Source: Xanthomonas sp. CFBP 8443
GTDB taxonomy: Bacteria > Pseudomonadota > Gammaproteobacteria > Xanthomonadales > Xanthomonadaceae
Direction of reading: 5' to 3'
Assembly (NCBI RefSeq): GCF_025666195.1
Contig: NZ_CP102592.1
Location: 2,790,001-2,854,000, forward strand
Length of the DNA stretch: 64,000 bases
Below are positions 1 through 7,809 of the stretch, piece after piece. The notes beneath the pieces are model-generated. The model worked only from the letters and a program-made list of their open reading frames with translations. It had not been told where the DNA came from and did not search any database. The position numbers and the translations under genes were made by a program. Each line of letters opens with the position of its first letter. Within the stretch, counting starts at the first letter, position 1.

Positions 1-436
1 CGTCGAGCTTCTTCTCGAAGCGCATGTCGCGGCTGGTGACGATGCCGACCAGCTCGCTGCCGTCGACCACCGGCACGCCGGAGATGTTGCGCGCGCGGGT
101 CAGTTTCAGCACTTCGCCGATGGTCGTTTCCGGACCGACCGTGAACGGCTCGGTGATCACCCCGGATTCGAACTTCTTGACCTTGGCCACTTCGGCGGCC
201 TGCTGCACCGGGGTCAGGTTCTTGTGGATGATGCCGATGCCGCCGAGCTGGGCCATGGCCACCGCGAGGCGGTGTTCGGTCACCGTGTCCATCGCCGCCG
301 ACAGGATCGGCAATTTCAGGCGCAGGTCGCGGGTCAGCCGGGTTTCCAGGCTGACGTCCTTCGGCAGGACGATCGAATGGGCGGGGACGAGCGAAACGTC
401 GTCGTAGGTAAGAGCTTCAGCCTGGATGCGCAGCAT
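1..436 (-). CDS. guaB: IMP dehydrogenase, N-terminal part (cut by window edge)
   Basis: Inosine-5'-monophosphate dehydrogenase oxidises IMP to XMP with NAD+, the committed cytosolic step of GMP synthesis. Only the first 145 codons are inside the window. The protein opens [20 protein letters not shown], then shows the barrel motif [18 protein letters not shown] and [10 protein letters not shown], and then enters the first CBS domain ([36 protein letters not shown]). The ATG at 436 begins the family's usual N-terminus. The catalytic cysteine loop lies off-window. The gene reads leftward, and an inverted repeat separates it from folD upstream. The identification is secure from the conserved N-terminal motifs. 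Confidence 0.95.
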   Translation of the reverse strand, partial: MLRIQAEALTYDDVSLVPAHSIVLPKDVSLETRLTRDLRLKLPILSAAMDTVTEHRLAVAMAQLGGIGIIHKNLTPVQQAAEVAKVKKFESGVITEPFTVGPETTIGEVLKLTRARNISGVPVVDGSELVGIVTSRDMRFEKKLD

Positions 437-507
437 CGGCGGACCCGAATGTGGGGAAGCGCGGCATTTTAACCGGAAATGGGGGGCTGAGGCTATGGGA
501 CAAGAAG

Positions 508-635
508 CCGGAACCGGGGACCAGGGACCGGGGACCCGAAGAACGTCTCTCGGTAAAGCCACATGTATCGGCCACCGATGCTTCAGCTCGGCGTTTGCTT
601 CTACCGGGTCCCCGGTCCCTGGTCCCCGGTCCCGG
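508..635. repeat. Paired inverted dispersed repeat (GGGACCAGGGACCGGGGACC type)
   Basis: A GC-rich arm at 513-537 (ACCGGGGACCAGGGACC...) is repeated as an exact reverse complement at 606-630, with about 68 bases between. The same motif occurs as another inverted pair at 23657-23748, so this is a dispersed element. Transcribed, the two arms could form a long stem. The right arm overlaps the 3' end of folD and supplies its last codons and its stop. Similar GGGACCAGGGACC arrays are, from memory, common in Xanthomonas intergenic DNA. Confidence 0.85.
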
Positions 636-1521
636 CAGTCCCGGCTGCATCAGCCGCTTCGATCGTGTTCTGCATCAGCGTGGCCACCGTCATCGGCCCG
701 ACTCCGCCCGGCACCGGGGTGATCCAGCTGGCGCGCTGCGCGGCCGCGTCGAAGCCGACGTCGCCGACCAGGCGGCCGTCGTCGAGGCGGTTGATGCCGA
801 CGTCGATCACCACCGCGCCGGGCTTGACCCACTCGCCGGGGATCAGGCCGGGACGGCCCACCGCCACCACCAGGATGTCGGCGTCGCGCACCCGCGCCTG
901 CAGCACGTCCGCCGGGGTGAACTTGTGGCAGCAGCTGACCGTGCAGCCGGCGATCAGCAGTTCCAGCGCCATCGGCCGGCCGACGTGGTTGCTGACCCCG
1001 ACGATGGTGGCGTTGCGCCCGCGCACCGGCTGGTCGGTATGCCCGAGCAGAGTGACGATGCCGCGCGGCGTGCACGGACGCAGGCCGAATTCGCGCAGCG
1101 CCAGGTGGCCGACGTTCTCCGGGTGGAAGCCGTCCACGTCCTTGCGCGGATCGATGCGGTGGATCAGCCGGCTGGCGTCGGGAATGCCCGGCAGCGGCAG
1201 CTGCACCAGAATGCCGTGGACCTTCGGGTCGGCATTAAGGCGGTCGATCAGCGCCAACAGCTCGGCTTCGCCGGTACCTGCCGGAAGATCGTAGTCGAAC
1301 GCCTCGATGCCGACCTTTTCCGCCGCGCGGCGCTTGTTGCGCACGTACACCGTGGACGCCGGATCACCGCCGACCAGCACCACCGCCAGGCCCGGCCGCG
1401 GCTGCCCGGCCGCCAGCCGCGCATCGACCCGGGCCTTGAGCTGGTCGAGCAGGCCGTCGGCGATGCGCCGCCCGTCGAGGATGCGGGCTGGAACGGAGGA
1501 GACGGGCGCGGAGTCGGTCAT
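601..1521 (-). CDS. folD: Bifunctional methylenetetrahydrofolate dehydrogenase / cyclohydrolase
   Basis: FolD interconverts 5,10-methylene-THF, 5,10-methenyl-THF and 10-formyl-THF in the cytosol, feeding purine and fMet synthesis. The protein has 306 residues from the ATG at 1521. It shows the catalytic-lysine segment [13 protein letters not shown], then [24 protein letters not shown], the NADP-binding stretch [17 protein letters not shown] and the C-terminal signature [16 protein letters not shown]. An upstream in-frame extension is open but carries no FolD sequence, so the ATG at 1521 is preferred. The normal family C-terminus is followed by a short tail ending GDQGPGTR, encoded by the dispersed repeat at 604-635, so the stop codon lies in repeat DNA. 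It diverges from the DUF1244 gene at 1573. Confidence 0.95.
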   Translation of the reverse strand: MTDSAPVSSVPARILDGRRIADGLLDQLKARVDARLAAGQPRPGLAVVLVGGDPASTVYVRNKRRAAEKVGIEAFDYDLPAGTGEAELLALIDRLNADPKVHGILVQLPLPGIPDASRLIHRIDPRKDVDGFHPENVGHLALREFGLRPCTPRGIVTLLGHTDQPVRGRNATIVGVSNHVGRPMALELLIAGCTVSCCHKFTPADVLQARVRDADILVVAVGRPGLIPGEWVKPGAVVIDVGINRLDDGRLVGDVGFDAAAQRASWITPVPGGVGPMTVATLMQNTIEAADAAGTAGTGDQGPGTR

Positions 1522-1572
1522 CAGGGCGAGCGGGTGTAGAGTCTGGGGGACCCCATTGTCCCCGATTCCGCC

Positions 1573-1869
1573 ATGACCGACACCACCCGCATCGAGGCCG
1601 CCGCGTTCCGGCGGCTGCTGCAGCACCTCAACCAGGAGCGCAGCGACGTGCAGAACATCGACCTGATGATCCTGGCCGGCTTCTGCCGCAACTGCTTGGC
1701 CGACTGGTACCGCGAGGCCGCGGCCGCCGAAGGCGAGACCCTGAGCAAGGAGCAGGCGCGCGAACGCGTCTATGGCATGCCCTTCGCCGATTGGAAGGCG
1801 CAGTTCCAGGCCGAGGCCACCCCGGAGCAACTGGCGGCCTTCGCCGACGCGCAGCGCCGGCACGGATAG
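1573..1869 (+). CDS. DUF1244 family protein
   Basis: This is a 98-residue soluble protein of the DUF1244 family, recognised by [14 protein letters not shown] in the middle and [13 protein letters not shown] near the end. There is no signal peptide or membrane segment. The function is not established. It starts 51 bases from the divergent folD start, so the two promoters must lie in that short gap. Its TAG stop is followed directly by the ATG of the alpha/beta hydrolase at 1870, which implies co-transcription and probably translational coupling. The family assignment is good; no biochemical role can be given. Confidence 0.85.
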   Translation: MTDTTRIEAAAFRRLLQHLNQERSDVQNIDLMILAGFCRNCLADWYREAAAAEGETLSKEQARERVYGMPFADWKAQFQAEATPEQLAAFADAQRRHG

Positions 1870-2643
1870 ATGCTGCGCAATCTGGGCATCGTGGCGGCCA
1901 TCGCGATCGTCGCCTACCTGGTGGTCTGCGCCCTGCTCTACCTTGGCCAGCGCGAACTGCTGTATTTCCCGCAGGCGACCCGGGTGCCTGCGGCGCAGAC
2001 CGATTTCACCCTGCAGCGCAGCCCCGCCCTGTCGTTGCGCGGCTGGCGGGTCAATCCGGGCCGCGACAAGGTGTTGCTGTACTTCGGCGGCAACGCCGAA
2101 GACCTGCGCCATGCCCGCGCGCAGCTGGCGCCGCTGCTGCCCGACTACAGCGTGTACCTGCTGGCCTATCGCGGCTACGGCGCCAGCGACGGCACGCCGA
2201 ACGAGGCGGCGCTGATCGGCGACGCCCTGGCGTTGTACGACCACGTGCGCGCCACCCAGCCGCAAGCCGAGATCGCCGTGCTCGGGCGCAGCCTGGGCAG
2301 CGGCGTCGCCAGCCAGCTGGCGGCGCGGCGGCCGTTGGCGCGGCTGGTGCTGGTCACTCCGTTCGACAGCCTGGCCTCCGCCGCGCAAGCGCACTACCCG
2401 TGGGCGCCGGTGCGCTGGCTGCTGCGCGATCGCTACGACTCGGCGAGCGCGCTGCGCGGCTACCGCGGCCCCTTGCTGGTACTACGCGCCGGACGCGACC
2501 AGGTGGTGCCGGCATCGAGCACGCAGCGCCTGCTCGATGCGCTGCCGCAGCCGCCCGAGCTGGTCTCCCTGCCCCGCGCAGGACACGACGACATCAGCGC
2601 CGACCCGCGCTATGCGCAGGCGTTGCGGGCGTTTTTGCGCTGA
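1870..2643 (+). CDS. Membrane-anchored alpha/beta hydrolase (BEM46/ABHD13-like)
   Basis: A 257-residue serine hydrolase with one N-terminal membrane helix (about residues 5-26). The catalytic domain is therefore probably anchored in the inner membrane facing the periplasm (inference). Residues 72-76 FGGNA resemble the oxyanion loop. The nucleophile elbow is GRSLGSG with Ser141, and the likely acid and base are Asp210 (AGRDQVVP) and His239 (RAGHDD). Length and order fit the BEM46/ABHD13-like group, whose bacterial substrates are unknown. It is directly abutted to the DUF1244 gene with no intergenic base. Family confidence is high, substrate unknown. Confidence 0.88.
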   Translation: MLRNLGIVAAIAIVAYLVVCALLYLGQRELLYFPQATRVPAAQTDFTLQRSPALSLRGWRVNPGRDKVLLYFGGNAEDLRHARAQLAPLLPDYSVYLLAYRGYGASDGTPNEAALIGDALALYDHVRATQPQAEIAVLGRSLGSGVASQLAARRPLARLVLVTPFDSLASAAQAHYPWAPVRWLLRDRYDSASALRGYRGPLLVLRAGRDQVVPASSTQRLLDALPQPPELVSLPRAGHDDISADPRYAQALRAFLR

Positions 2644-2749
2644 GGCTGCGTCTCCCGGGCCGTCCGGAGAACTTCGGTTTTCCCGAGGCCGCGACGGCAA
2701 GGTGCCGGCGGGGCTGCGGACGACGCGACAACGGACCGGCGCCTGGCGC

Positions 2750-3136
2750 CTATCGGTCCCGTAGAGGATCCCCGCGCCGCTGCGCGCGTGCCTCGCCCGC
2801 GTGGGCCGGCAGCGGGCGCGCCCACGGAACGAGCGCGCGCAGCCAATGCGGGCGCCAGGCCAGGGTGAAGGCGACGAGCAGCGACGCGCCGGTCAGGGTC
2901 ATCACCCAGACCAAGGCCGCCATGGAGGCGTGATCGACCGCCAGGCACAGCCCCAGCGCCACGACGAGCGCGGACGCGCCCATCCAACGCAGCACGCGCG
3001 CCGCCGGCAGCGACGGAACGCGGCCCAGGACCTGCTGCGCGTGCGCCTGCATCGACAGCGCCAGCCAGCCCATGCCGGCGACGCTAGCGAGCACGGCCGC
3101 CGCCAACAGGCAGGCCGAGGAGAGGGCGTCAGGCAC
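2750..3136 (-). CDS. DUF3325 membrane protein of the iron-uptake operon
   Basis: A 128-residue protein with three or four hydrophobic segments (about residues 5-28, 47-68, 72-95) and a basic, polar C-terminus (ARAQRRGDPLRDR). Sequence and context match DUF3325, a small inner-membrane protein repeatedly found downstream of PepSY-TM and TonB receptor genes. The role is unknown. The start is GTG at 3136, which overlaps the PepSY stop by 8 bases and has GGAG about 8 bases upstream. It is the last gene of the operon that begins with the receptor at 7380. The 106 bases to the convergent hydrolase hold no clear terminator hairpin with a T-tract. Confidence 0.8.
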   Translation of the reverse strand: MPDALSSACLLAAAVLASVAGMGWLALSMQAHAQQVLGRVPSLPAARVLRWMGASALVVALGLCLAVDHASMAALVWVMTLTGASLLVAFTLAWRPHWLRALVPWARPLPAHAGEARAQRRGDPLRDR

Positions 3137-4796
3137 GTGCAGGCTCCTCGGCCAACGAACGCGGCTGCGCGACGCGCGCGCGCCGTCCCAGCCTGCGTGC
3201 GGCCACGAACGCCAGCGTGGCGCTGGACAGCAGGAACAGGTCGATGCCGGCGACCGGCCAGTAGCCGGCCGCGAGCGTACGCACGAGGTGGTCGCCGGTG
3301 GTGATCCAGTTCAACGCCACCGCGGCCAACGCACCGGTGGCGATCGCCCAGCACTGTTCGCGCCAGGCGGGATTGGGCAGGCCCTGGGCGACAGCCGCGC
3401 TGCGCCAGGTCGCGTGCAGCAGCGCCAGCATCCAGGTCGCCCAGAACGCCCAACGCTCCCAATCGCCGCGCGCTGGCAGGTCTTCCGGCAGCAGGCGGTT
3501 GGCCAGCAGGATTCCCAGCGTCGCCAGCACCATGCCGGTCACCGTGGTCACCGCCAGCGCATCGACGATGCGCGCGCCCTGGCTGCCCTGCTTGGCATGC
3601 TGGCGCTTGCGTTTCTCGACGAAGAACACGAAGCCGGTCGCGATGCACACCGCGCCGGCCAGCCCGCCCAGCACGTAGAACCAGCGCAGCAGCCAATGGC
3701 GGAAGTGCTGCAGGTGCAGCCCGGTGAGGAACTCGCTGACGCGTCCGACCGGCGTGGTCGGCGGGTCTTCCCTGATCAGCGCGCCGGTCGAGGCCTTGAA
3801 GTGCACGCCGTCGCCGACCAGCGCGATGCGGTCGGTGCCGGCGCGGTACACGCTGACGTAGCCGTTGGCGTCGCCCACGTGCTGCAGCACCAGGAACCCG
3901 ACCTCGCCAGCCTTGCCCTTGGCCTGCCAGCGGCGCTGGGCTTCGGCGACCATCGCATCCACCGGCGCCAGGCCCGCGGGTACGCCGGCGCGGTCGTGCG
4001 GCAGCCCGGTCTCGCGCGCTTCCACCTGCTCGTGCAGGTCGTGCAACGCGTGCAACTGGGTATGGCCGACCGGGAAGTAGTAGCTGCTGGCGAAGATCAC
4101 CAGCCCGGTGAAGGCGAAGAAGAAGTGGAACGGCAGCGCCACCACGCCGGTGAGGTTGTGCAGGTCGAGCACGCTGCGCAGCCGCGCCTTGCCCGGACGG
4201 AAGGTGAAGAACTCGCGGAACAGCTTGCGGTGCATCACCACGCCGCTGACCAGCGCGACGAGCATCATCAGCGCCGAGAACCCGACGATCCAGATGCCCA
4301 GGTTCTTCCAGTCCAGCGTCAGGCTGTAGTGCATCGGGTAGAAGAACTCGCTGCCGAGCTTGAGGCGGTCGTTGGGCAGCGCGCGGCCATTGCGCGGATC
4401 GATGGTGCTGTAGGCCCAGATGGCTTCTTCCGGGTCCTTGGCATTGGGCACGTCGTAGCCGGCGTACAGCGCCAGCACCGGGTCGCGGTGGGTGGTGTAG
4501 GCGCTCCAGCTGACCACCGTGTCGAAGCGCTCGGGCATGGCGCCGTTCACGCGCGGGCGCATCGCGTCGATGGCCTCAGGCGTCGGCCGCATCCGCTCGA
4601 ACGCCGGGCGCAGCACGCGCTCGAACGAGGGCATGGGCTGCGGCTCGATACGCGTGGCCGGGATCGCCCAGCGGTCGATCTCGCGGTCGAACACCGACAG
4701 CGCGCCGAAGAAGAACGCGGCCATGAGCACGAAGCCCAGGACCAGGCCGAACCAGGTGTGCAGCCAGGCCATGGATTGACGGAAGCTCTGGAACAC
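3129..4796 (-). CDS. PepSY-associated TM helix protein (siderophore-uptake operon)
   Basis: A 555-residue inner-membrane protein with an N-terminal helix after WLHTWFG, a long periplasmic PepSY-like region, a second helix near SALMMLVALVSGVVMHRKLF, the motif LDLHNLTGVVALPFHFFFAF, and further helices near the C-terminus. This is the PepSY-TM family, whose members sit beside TonB receptors and are thought to act as inner-membrane ferric-siderophore reductases. Several membrane histidines (MHRK, DLHN, HFFF) could bind heme, which is inference. The GTG start at 4796 has CGGAG about 7 bases upstream; an internal ATG at 4772 would remove the first eight residues. It lies 27 bases downstream of the DUF3649 gene. 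Confidence 0.88.
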   Translation of the reverse strand: MFQSFRQSMAWLHTWFGLVLGFVLMAAFFFGALSVFDREIDRWAIPATRIEPQPMPSFERVLRPAFERMRPTPEAIDAMRPRVNGAMPERFDTVVSWSAYTTHRDPVLALYAGYDVPNAKDPEEAIWAYSTIDPRNGRALPNDRLKLGSEFFYPMHYSLTLDWKNLGIWIVGFSALMMLVALVSGVVMHRKLFREFFTFRPGKARLRSVLDLHNLTGVVALPFHFFFAFTGLVIFASSYYFPVGHTQLHALHDLHEQVEARETGLPHDRAGVPAGLAPVDAMVAEAQRRWQAKGKAGEVGFLVLQHVGDANGYVSVYRAGTDRIALVGDGVHFKASTGALIREDPPTTPVGRVSEFLTGLHLQHFRHWLLRWFYVLGGLAGAVCIATGFVFFVEKRKRQHAKQGSQGARIVDALAVTTVTGMVLATLGILLANRLLPEDLPARGDWERWAFWATWMLALLHATWRSAAVAQGLPNPAWREQCWAIATGALAAVALNWITTGDHLVRTLAAGYWPVAGIDLFLLSSATLAFVAARRLGRRARVAQPRSLAEEPARA

Positions 4797-4823
4797 GACT
4801 ATCTCCGTTTCAAGGTCGGCACA

Positions 4824-5141
4824 TTACGCCAGCAACGATTGCACGTACGACGCGCCGGCGGCCATCAGCGCACCGGCGCCCAGCAGCACCGCCCAGACCC
4901 GCGCCAGGCGCCGCGCCGCGATCGCCCACAGGAACGCCACCAGATAGGCGAGCAGTCCGGCGATGGCGCCCAGGAACTCGGCATCGTGGAACTCCATGTC
5001 GGCCGCGAACAGCAAGGCGGTGACCGCGGCGACCGTTCCCCACGCGAAGGCGTAGCCGCCGAGCACCGCCGCGGCGATGCGCGAGGCCAGGCGCAGGCGC
5101 GGGGCGGCGAAGGGAGCGGAGCTTGCGGCGGTGCGGGACAT
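4824..5141 (-). CDS. DUF3649 small membrane protein
   Basis: A 105-residue protein with three hydrophobic helices (about residues 22-45, 55-75 and 82-102), separated by the acidic loop AADMEFHDAEF. It matches DUF3649, an iron-regulated inner-membrane family usually encoded between a TonB receptor and a PepSY-TM gene. The exact function is unknown. The ATG at 5141 is 37 bases downstream of the receptor stop, and the PepSY gene follows after 27 bases, so one polycistronic transcript is likely. Both length and neighbours fit the family. Confidence 0.83.
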   Translation of the reverse strand: MSRTAASSAPFAAPRLRLASRIAAAVLGGYAFAWGTVAAVTALLFAADMEFHDAEFLGAIAGLLAYLVAFLWAIAARRLARVWAVLLGAGALMAAGASYVQSLLA

Positions 5142-5178
5142 GGCGTCGGCGATGGTCTGTGCGTGGGTCGGAGCGGGG

Positions 5179-7380
5179 TCAGAACCGCCAGTTCAGGCTG
5201 AGCGTGTAGTTGCGCGGCGCGCCGTAGTAGCCGCTGTAGCGCAAGGTGTTGATGTACTTCTCGTCGGCGAGGTTGTTGGCGTTGAGGCGCACCGTCGCGT
5301 TGGGCAGGAAATCCCAGGCGACGAAGCCGTTGAATACCGCATAGCTGCCCTGGCGCACGGTGAAGCCGCTGCTCTCCACGTTGGAGATATCGCTCTGCCA
5401 GCGTCCGCCGATCCCGAAGGATAGCGCGGTGTAGCTGGGCAGGCGCGCGCTGAGCATCAGGTTGGCGGTGCGCCGCGGCACCCACCGGTAGGTGTCGTCG
5501 CCGTCCTGGCCGGTCAGCTTCAGCGCGGTGTAGCCGAACACCACGTCGAGGTCGTCGGTGAGCTTGCCGGTCGCCTCCAGTTCCACGCCCTTGGACTCGA
5601 CATCGACGCCGGTGTAGTAGAACTGGCCGAGCGCGTTGTAGCCGGCGCCGGTGGCCAGCCCGTTCTGCTCGGCCTTGAACACGGCCAGCGTGGTCAGCAG
5701 GCGCTGGTCCAGCCAGTCGGCCTTGATGCCGACTTCGTAGTTCGAACCCTTGGTCGGATCCAGGTAGCGGCCGTTCTCGTCGGACTGGCTCTGCGGCTGA
5801 TAGATGTCCGAATAGCTGGCATAGCCGAGCACGTGTTCGTTGAAGTCGAACGTCAGCCCCGCGTACGGGCTGGTCTTGCTCTCGGTCTGGTCGAAGACCA
5901 CGCCGTAGTTGACGCCGTCGCGGTGGTATTGGGCATAGTTGACGCCGACCACGGCCTTGAGCCGGTCGCTCAGCGTCAGCCGGGTCGCACCGTAGGCGCG
6001 CTTGAGCCGCTCGTCCAGGGTGCTGTACACGGAACTGTCGCCCCACACCGGCTCGGCAATGGCGTCGCCGGGCCATGGGAAGCTGGGCATGGCGAGATAG
6101 CCGCAAGGCGCGGCGCCGCACATCGCCTGGGCGTATTCGCGATTGGTGTTCTCGCTCCTGGACCAGCTCACCCCCAGCATCACTTCCTGATCGCGGCCGA
6201 ACATCTGGAAATGGCCGTTGAGCGTGGCCGCGCCCAGGTCGGCGGTCAGTTCGTCCTTGCCACCCCATGGGTAGCCGTACAAGCCCAGGTTGGTGCCCGG
6301 CTGCAGGCCGGTGCCGGCCAGGTCGGTGGCGTAGAACAACTTGTCGTCGTTGCGGATGTCGCGGCGGTTGTAGGACAGCTTCAGCAGCCAGTCCGGGCCG
6401 AACTGGTGCATGTACTCGACGAACGCGGTCTGGGTCGTGGTGTCCCAGTAGGTCCAGTCCTGCGTGGTCGAGGCGCTGCGACTCCATTCGGCCTGGGTGC
6501 CATCGCTGTACATGAAGCCCAGCGCGCCCCACATGTTGCCGTCGGTCTGCGCGTCCTGCCAGGAGTAGCCGAACGTCAACGTGCCGTTCTCGCCGATCTG
6601 CCCGTCGACCACGCCATAGAAGAAATCGCGCTGGTCGTCCTTGCCGCGCAGGTAGGAACCGCCTTCCTCGTGGGCGGCCACCACGCGGCCGGCCCAGGTG
6701 CCGTCGGCGGTGAACGGGGTCGAATAGTCCAGCTCTTCGCGCGTGGTGCCCCACGAGCCATAGCTGACGCCGACCGTCCCGCGCGGGTCGTTGGTCGGGC
6801 GCTTGCGCACGTAGTTGATCGTGCCGGCGGCGTTGCCCACGCCGGTCAACAGGCCGTTGGCGCCGCGGATCACTTCCAGCTTCTCGTAGCCGAAGGTGTC
6901 CACCGCGCCGGTGACGATGCCCCAGCCGTTGGGCAGGCCGACGCCGTCGATCTGGGTGTTGGCGATGTCGAAGCCACGCGCGGTGAAGGTGGTGCGGTTC
7001 GTCTCCCATTCCTCGACCTGGATGCCGGTGCTCAGGCGCAGCGCCTCGTTGAGGCTGTCGGTGCCGAACTGCTCCATCTGCGCGGCGCTGACCACGCTGA
7101 TCGACTGCGGCGTGTCCTTGATGTCCAGGTCCAGGTTGGTCGCGCCGTTACTGACCCGGCTGGCCCGCTGGGAGACCACCATCACCGCGTCCAGGTCGGT
7201 TGCGGCGGTGTCGGCGCTGCCGCCCTGCGCGCCGGCCGCGGCGTCCTGCGGCGCGGCGAGCGCGGCGCCCGACAGGCACGCCAGGCCCAGGCCGATCGCG
7301 ATGGCCAGGTGGCCGCGCATGAAGGACGACGGATTCTTGTACGTCGCGGATTGCAGCCGACTGGAATTCTTTGAGCGCAT
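5179..7380 (-). CDS. TonB-dependent siderophore receptor (FhuE-like)
   Basis: An outer-membrane beta-barrel that imports ferric siderophore using TonB energy. From the ATG at 7380 it has 733 residues. A hydrophobic signal segment (HLAIAIGLGLACLSGAALA) begins about residue 23, and cleavage would leave APQDAA. The plug follows: DTPQSISVVSAAQ, ALRLSTGIQVEEWETNR, TFTARGFDIANTQIDGVG and YEKLEVIRGANGLLTG. The barrel ends with aromatic Phe (YTLSLNWRF). The plug wording resembles FhuE-type receptors, so a coprogen, ferrichrome or hydroxamate ligand is possible but unproven. A start at 7497 is unlikely because it would lie almost on the predicted transcription start; ATG at 7320 is an alternative. It is first in the iron operon. 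Confidence 0.92.
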   Translation of the reverse strand: MRSKNSSRLQSATYKNPSSFMRGHLAIAIGLGLACLSGAALAAPQDAAAGAQGGSADTAATDLDAVMVVSQRASRVSNGATNLDLDIKDTPQSISVVSAAQMEQFGTDSLNEALRLSTGIQVEEWETNRTTFTARGFDIANTQIDGVGLPNGWGIVTGAVDTFGYEKLEVIRGANGLLTGVGNAAGTINYVRKRPTNDPRGTVGVSYGSWGTTREELDYSTPFTADGTWAGRVVAAHEEGGSYLRGKDDQRDFFYGVVDGQIGENGTLTFGYSWQDAQTDGNMWGALGFMYSDGTQAEWSRSASTTQDWTYWDTTTQTAFVEYMHQFGPDWLLKLSYNRRDIRNDDKLFYATDLAGTGLQPGTNLGLYGYPWGGKDELTADLGAATLNGHFQMFGRDQEVMLGVSWSRSENTNREYAQAMCGAAPCGYLAMPSFPWPGDAIAEPVWGDSSVYSTLDERLKRAYGATRLTLSDRLKAVVGVNYAQYHRDGVNYGVVFDQTESKTSPYAGLTFDFNEHVLGYASYSDIYQPQSQSDENGRYLDPTKGSNYEVGIKADWLDQRLLTTLAVFKAEQNGLATGAGYNALGQFYYTGVDVESKGVELEATGKLTDDLDVVFGYTALKLTGQDGDDTYRWVPRRTANLMLSARLPSYTALSFGIGGRWQSDISNVESSGFTVRQGSYAVFNGFVAWDFLPNATVRLNANNLADEKYINTLRYSGYYGAPRNYTLSLNWRF

Positions 7381-7499
7381 TGGCCTGTCTGGGGGGCTGA
7401 GGAGTAAAGCGGTGAGCGCGGCTTCGCACCGGACAGGCGGGCTTTCAGGAAGCGACGCGTGGTCGGTGCGGATGCGTGGAGCGCCCAATGAGTGCAATT

Positions 7500-7518
7500 A
7501 AGAATGATTCGCATTTTA
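7500..7518. promoter_or_regulatory. Fur-box-like operator
   Basis: The 19-mer AAGAATGATTCGCATTTTA matches the classical Fur consensus at 12 of 19 positions by my count, with the core AATGAT...CATT preserved. It covers the -10 hexamer and the predicted start of the receptor promoter. Bound Fe-Fur would block RNA polymerase, which fits an iron-uptake operon. The site is a sequence match only. Confidence 0.7.
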
Positions 7519-7541
7519 TAGACAGGTTCAGCAGCCGTCAA
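7513..7541 (-). promoter_or_regulatory. Sigma-70 promoter of the TonB receptor operon
   Basis: Read leftward, TTGACG (7541-7536) and TAAAAT (7518-7513) are separated by exactly 17 bases. Each hexamer differs from consensus at one position. Transcription would start near 7506 and give a leader of about 125 bases to the ATG at 7380. This is unusually close to consensus for such GC-rich DNA and sits in a local AT-rich island. Confidence 0.75.
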
Positions 7542-7809
7542 TCGCTGCTCCAATCGACGCGCCGTGGTGCGTGGGCCAAGCGGGCACTCAGGCTGGCGCC
7601 ATGGCGAACCGTCAGGAGCCGCCTGTGCTTTTGGAACATCTCCGCAACACTCAAGAAATGGCTCCGGCTTCATCTCCACCGACGGCAGACCGGGCGCGGC
7701 GGGCTCTGTTCGGCCCGGCCCTAATAGGCCTCTTCCGGATGGATCCTTGAACGTCGGCCACTCGCCGACGAATGGAGCGCAGCGTCCCGTTGCGGGGCAG
7801 CGCCCTGCC
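7542..7809. other. Intergenic stretch upstream of the iron operon
   Basis: This stretch lies between the receptor promoter and the 3' end of the CPA2 antiporter gene. No coding sequence with recognisable features was found. A short hairpin near 7752-7769 (CGTCGGC and GCCGACG arms) has no T-tract. I see nothing else to annotate. Confidence 0.5.

Noticed and set aside
3072..5201. 709-codon open frame opposite the PepSY gene
   Set aside because: It is antisense to a clear PepSY-TM/DUF3325/DUF3649 run. The composition (Gln/Arg/His/Ala) is typical of a GC-rich shadow frame, with no domain.
7381..7497. Earlier start of the TonB receptor at 7497
   Set aside because: The predicted transcription start is about 7506 and the Fur-like site overlaps 7500-7518, leaving almost no leader. 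A start at 7380 keeps a normal signal peptide.
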